Below, piece by piece: positions 5,944-7,347 of a stretch of DNA of 7,347 nt (its first letter is position 1; the number at the start of each line of letters is the position of its first letter). Made by a program: the position numbers and the translations under genes. The notes under the pieces were generated by a model. That model was not told where the DNA came from. It worked only from the letters and a program-made list of their open reading frames with translations, and did no database searches. The DNA comes from UBA2402 sp037139735 (lineage in GTDB: Bacteria > Planctomycetota > Phycisphaerae > Phycisphaerales > UBA1924): the NCBI GenBank assembly GCA_037139735.1, contig JBAXFU010000128.1, forward strand, positions 1 through 7,347. Direction: 5' to 3'.

Positions 5944-6151
5944 ACGTCATCGCAACTTAGGTGGCGGCCGTGGGTGACGTGTGGATAGTCGTAAGCACGA
6001 TTCGCGAACGATTGCGTCAAAAACGTCATTTGACTGCATGTTGTGAGGCTTTCGACGATCTCTGTCCTCGGTCTATCGGGCTGTCGGTTGCGCTCGCATG
6101 CGGGCCAGGAGTCACAAATATGACGTCGCATGTACCTCTACAAATGCGTCA
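5944..6151. repeat. Cluster of six TGACG/CGTCA boxes (iteron- or operator-like)
   Basis: CGTCA or TGACG occurs at 5945, 5975, 6015, 6024, 6121 and 6147. Four of these extend to TGACGT/ACGTCA (5944, 5975, 6023, 6121) and two to TGCGTCAA (6013, 6145). In about 210 bp roughly half a match would be expected by chance. Orientation is mixed and spacing irregular, so this is less regular than plasmid iterons. The cluster sits just downstream of the HTH regulator gene and upstream of the replication operon. Binding by that regulator, the Xis-like proteins or the replication protein is conceivable. Confidence 0.4.
6115..6143 (-). promoter_or_regulatory. Weak candidate promoter upstream of the xis/prim-pol operon
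   Basis: Minus strand TTGTAG (6143-6138), a 17-base spacer and TATTTG (6120-6115). A TGACGT box lies at the end of the spacer. It is in the AT-rich stretch but almost 780 bases from the first confident start codon (5341). A promoter nearer the gene may exist that I could not recognise. Confidence 0.22.
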
Positions 6152-6180
6152 ACGAATGTCGTCGAGATTCGATAATCACA

Positions 6181-6486
6181 TCAGGCCGGCGGCAGGTTCT
6201 GTCGCAGGGGGCGGAGCCGTCGCGGCTTCCGCCGCGGATCCATCAGCCGCAGCCGAGATCCGTAGTCGCTGGTCTTCACGGTCGTGACGACGATGGCGTA
6301 TCCGCAGGCGCGAGCCACCTTCTCGGCGAAGGCGAGGCTTCCGACCCGATCATCGCGCAGCCACGCGCTCACCGCTCGCCGGGACACTCCGGCTCGCTCC
6401 GCGACCCACGCGTGGCCCAACGCCGCCGCCACGTGCCGTAGGGCGTACTTGAGTTCGCTGAACGAATGGCTGTGAGTCAGCGGCAC
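6181..6486 (-). CDS. Small helix-turn-helix (XRE/Cro-like) regulator
   Basis: A 101-aa protein. HAWVAERAGVSRRAVSAWLR (about residues 25-44) has the form of a helix-turn-helix of the Cro/CI type. The following helix LAFAEKVARACGYAIVV fits the end of such a domain. The C-terminal part from about residue 82 is strongly basic (DPRRKPRRLRPLRQ) with no recognised fold. GTG 6486 is the first possible start after an in-frame TGA; no clear ribosome site precedes it, and a later GTG at residue 19 is possible. The gene lies between a host-type kelch/dockerin gene and the TGACG cluster on the same strand. It may be the element's repressor or a host gene; the sequence does not decide. I recognise no specific family name. 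Confidence 0.62.
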   Translation of the reverse strand: MPLTHSHSFSELKYALRHVAAALGHAWVAERAGVSRRAVSAWLRDDRVGSLAFAEKVARACGYAIVVTTVKTSDYGSRLRLMDPRRKPRRLRPLRQNLPPA

Positions 6487-6505
6487 GCGTGATTGTTCGC
6501 GCCCG

Positions 6506-6538
6506 AACGGAAATCAGCCGTTTGGCGCGCTGCGCGCC
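6506..6538. terminator. Inverted repeats after the kelch/dockerin gene; weak terminator candidate
   Basis: AACGG/CCGTT (6506-6510 with 6518-6522, 7-base loop) lies next to GGCGCGC-T-GCGCGCC (6524-6538). They lie in the 162-bp gap between the kelch/dockerin stop and the HTH start and could end transcription of the former. There is no T-tract, so this is tentative. Confidence 0.25.
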
Positions 6539-6648
6539 CGCCCCATCCGATCGCAGAGCCGTGGAATCTCCGTCCCTGCTGCGCGCGGTTCACGGCGGAT
6601 TCGAAACGCGGCGGAGTTCGACGTGATCGATCGTGGTGGTTGCCGGCG

Positions 6649-7347
6649 TCAGCAGCCGTTCTCCCACCGCTCGAAAAACGACTCGACGTCGCCGAAGTCC
6701 ACGCCGCCATCGGCGTTGAAGTCGGCTGGACACGACACGCTGAAGTTGACCAGTTCGGTTACCGTGAAGGCCGTATGGCCGGATCGGCACACGCACCCCG
6801 CGCCGATGATGCAGCGATAGCCCGTCGCCAGTCCCGGTGTTGGGCGAGCGATCAACAACGCCGCAGAGCGCGTATGGAAGAAACCGCCGCCGTCCGTGAG
6901 ATCGATCCAGGCGCCGGCGGCGGACGGATCCGCCACTATCGGGTTACGGCGCTGCCACTGATAGGTCAATGCTTCAGGCGATGCGCAATCGAGTCCCGGG
7001 GTCGCCTCGACGACAAAGGCGACGGGGGTGTCAACACCCACGAACTGGTCGATTGGCTGCTCCACGATTCGAGGCGAGACGCATCGATCCGCCAGTTCCC
7101 ACGTTTCGGCTGGGGGACGCGAGAACCCCGTGTAGCCGCCATAGAGAACGATGGTTTGTCGGCCCGAGTCGTAGGCCATCGCATGGCTACTTCTGCGCGT
7201 TGGACCTCCGTAGGACGGACGAGTCCACGTTGTTCCGTCCCACTCCCAGGTTTCACTGCTGGAGTCGGACGTGTTGCCCCCGAACATGACCACCACCTGC
7301 CGGGTCGAATCGAAGACCATCGCCGCGGCGGTACGTGCCGAAGGCCC
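6649..7347 (-). CDS. Kelch-repeat / Ig-like protein with GC-type dockerin C-terminus; 5' end outside window
   Basis: 232 C-terminal residues are visible and the frame is open at the right edge. Two kelch-like repeats come first: AMVFDSTRQVVVMFGG...ETWEWDGTTW and AMAYDSGRQTIVLYGG...ETWEL. An Ig-like segment follows (RIVEQPIDQFVGVDTPVAFVVEATPG, LTYQWQRR, then GYRCIIGAGCVC). The end is CPADFNADGGVDFGDVESFF with a final WENGC, a calcium-binding dockerin-like loop (Asp/Asn at alternating positions) of the type found at C-termini of planctomycete, especially Phycisphaerae, exported proteins. These proteins are presumed secreted or surface-anchored. Usually two dockerin loops are present; here only one is seen. 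The signal peptide would be outside the window. It is probably a host gene flanking the element; its ligand is unknown. Confidence 0.88.
   Translation of the reverse strand, partial: GPSARTAAAMVFDSTRQVVVMFGGNTSDSSSETWEWDGTTWTRPSYGGPTRRSSHAMAYDSGRQTIVLYGGYTGFSRPPAETWELADRCVSPRIVEQPIDQFVGVDTPVAFVVEATPGLDCASPEALTYQWQRRNPIVADPSAAGAWIDLTDGGGFFHTRSAALLIARPTPGLATGYRCIIGAGCVCRSGHTAFTVTELVNFSVSCPADFNADGGVDFGDVESFFERWENGC

Larger units (their letters stand above)
5342..6180. other. About 840 bp with no convincing gene; likely regulatory or origin region
   Basis: ORFs exist on both strands, but none shows a recognisable domain. The longest, the minus-strand extension of the first Xis-like gene, is Pro/Ser/Thr/Gly-rich with no elevated third-position GC. 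The part from about 5990 to 6180 is noticeably AT-richer than the rest of the window. It contains repeated TGACG boxes, several TCGCATG(C) words (5868, 6094, 6126) and an inverted repeat TGCGTG/CACGCA (5862-5880). No tRNA or known ncRNA was recognised. The location upstream of the xis/prim-pol operon suits control and replication sites. Confidence 0.5.
1..6486. mobile_element. Compact tRNA-Glu-integrated element (int, RHH, prim-pol/DUF3987, two Xis-like HTH genes); right end uncertain
   Basis: Seen: an integrase abutting tRNA-Glu, then a ribbon-helix-helix protein, a primase-polymerase replication protein and two excisionase-like HTH proteins, all on the minus strand. Known: integrase, AlpA/Xis and primase at a tRNA is the shared core of P4-like and PICI-type satellites and of small replicating integrative elements. 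Not seen: relaxase, capsid, portal, terminase or transfer genes. The left end is the tRNA. The right end is placed provisionally after the small HTH gene because the next gene looks like a host surface or secreted protein. The element could instead end near 5341-6180, or continue beyond the window. Confidence 0.6.

Noticed and set aside
5485..5988. 167-codon plus-strand ORF
   Set aside because: Trp/Arg-rich, no motif and no ribosome site; lies in the region judged noncoding.
6589..6605. TTCACGG followed by ATTCGAA, resembling pieces of the tRNA-Glu anticodon and T loop (possible attR remnant)
   Set aside because: Only two 6-7-base words match, and their spacing is 4 bases instead of 12, so chance is the better explanation.
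1..7347. CRISPR array, rRNA or insertion sequence
   Set aside because: No regularly spaced repeats, no rRNA-like conserved stretches, and no transposase or IS terminal repeats were seen.

Overview
The window is high-GC bacterial DNA and reads most naturally as Planctomycetota, probably Phycisphaerae. Two things point there. One is the integrase, whose catalytic block and long C-terminal tail resemble integrases common in planctomycetes. The other is the secreted-type protein at the right edge, which combines kelch-like repeats, an Ig-like segment and a terminal 'GC-type' dockerin motif ending in Trp-Glu-Asn-Gly-Cys. No database search was possible, so the taxon is inferred.

Layout. Positions 1-55 (+) are the 3' part of a tRNA-Glu(UUC) gene. 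Everything else that looks coding lies on the minus strand. Read in the direction of transcription (right to left): the 3' part of a kelch/dockerin protein (7347-6649); a small HTH regulator (6486-6181); about 840 bp without a convincing gene, holding a cluster of TGACG boxes; a small excisionase-like HTH protein (5341-5126); a 22-codon ORF (5126-5058); a second excisionase-like HTH protein (GTG start 5065, end 4820); a primase-polymerase/DUF3987 replication protein (4820-2289); an intergenic stretch with a strong 15-bp hairpin and a promoter/operator; a ribbon-helix-helix protein (1989-1495); and a tyrosine recombinase from 1389 that is still open at base 1, reading antisense through the tRNA.

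Interpretation. An integrase abutting a tRNA 3' end, AlpA/Xis-like HTH genes, a primase-type replication gene and small regulators are the core of a compact integrative element, comparable in gene content to P4/PICI-type satellites or small replicating integrative elements. No relaxase, capsid, terminase or other cargo is visible. The genes from 5341 to 2289 form a tightly coupled unit through TGATG, an 8-nt overlap and TAATG. The RHH gene has its own candidate promoter with an operator-like set of half-sites inside it, and the integrase follows it. The right end is not defined: I found no second copy of the tRNA 3' segment, so whether the 6181-6486 HTH gene belongs to the element is open. The kelch/dockerin gene is probably a host gene.
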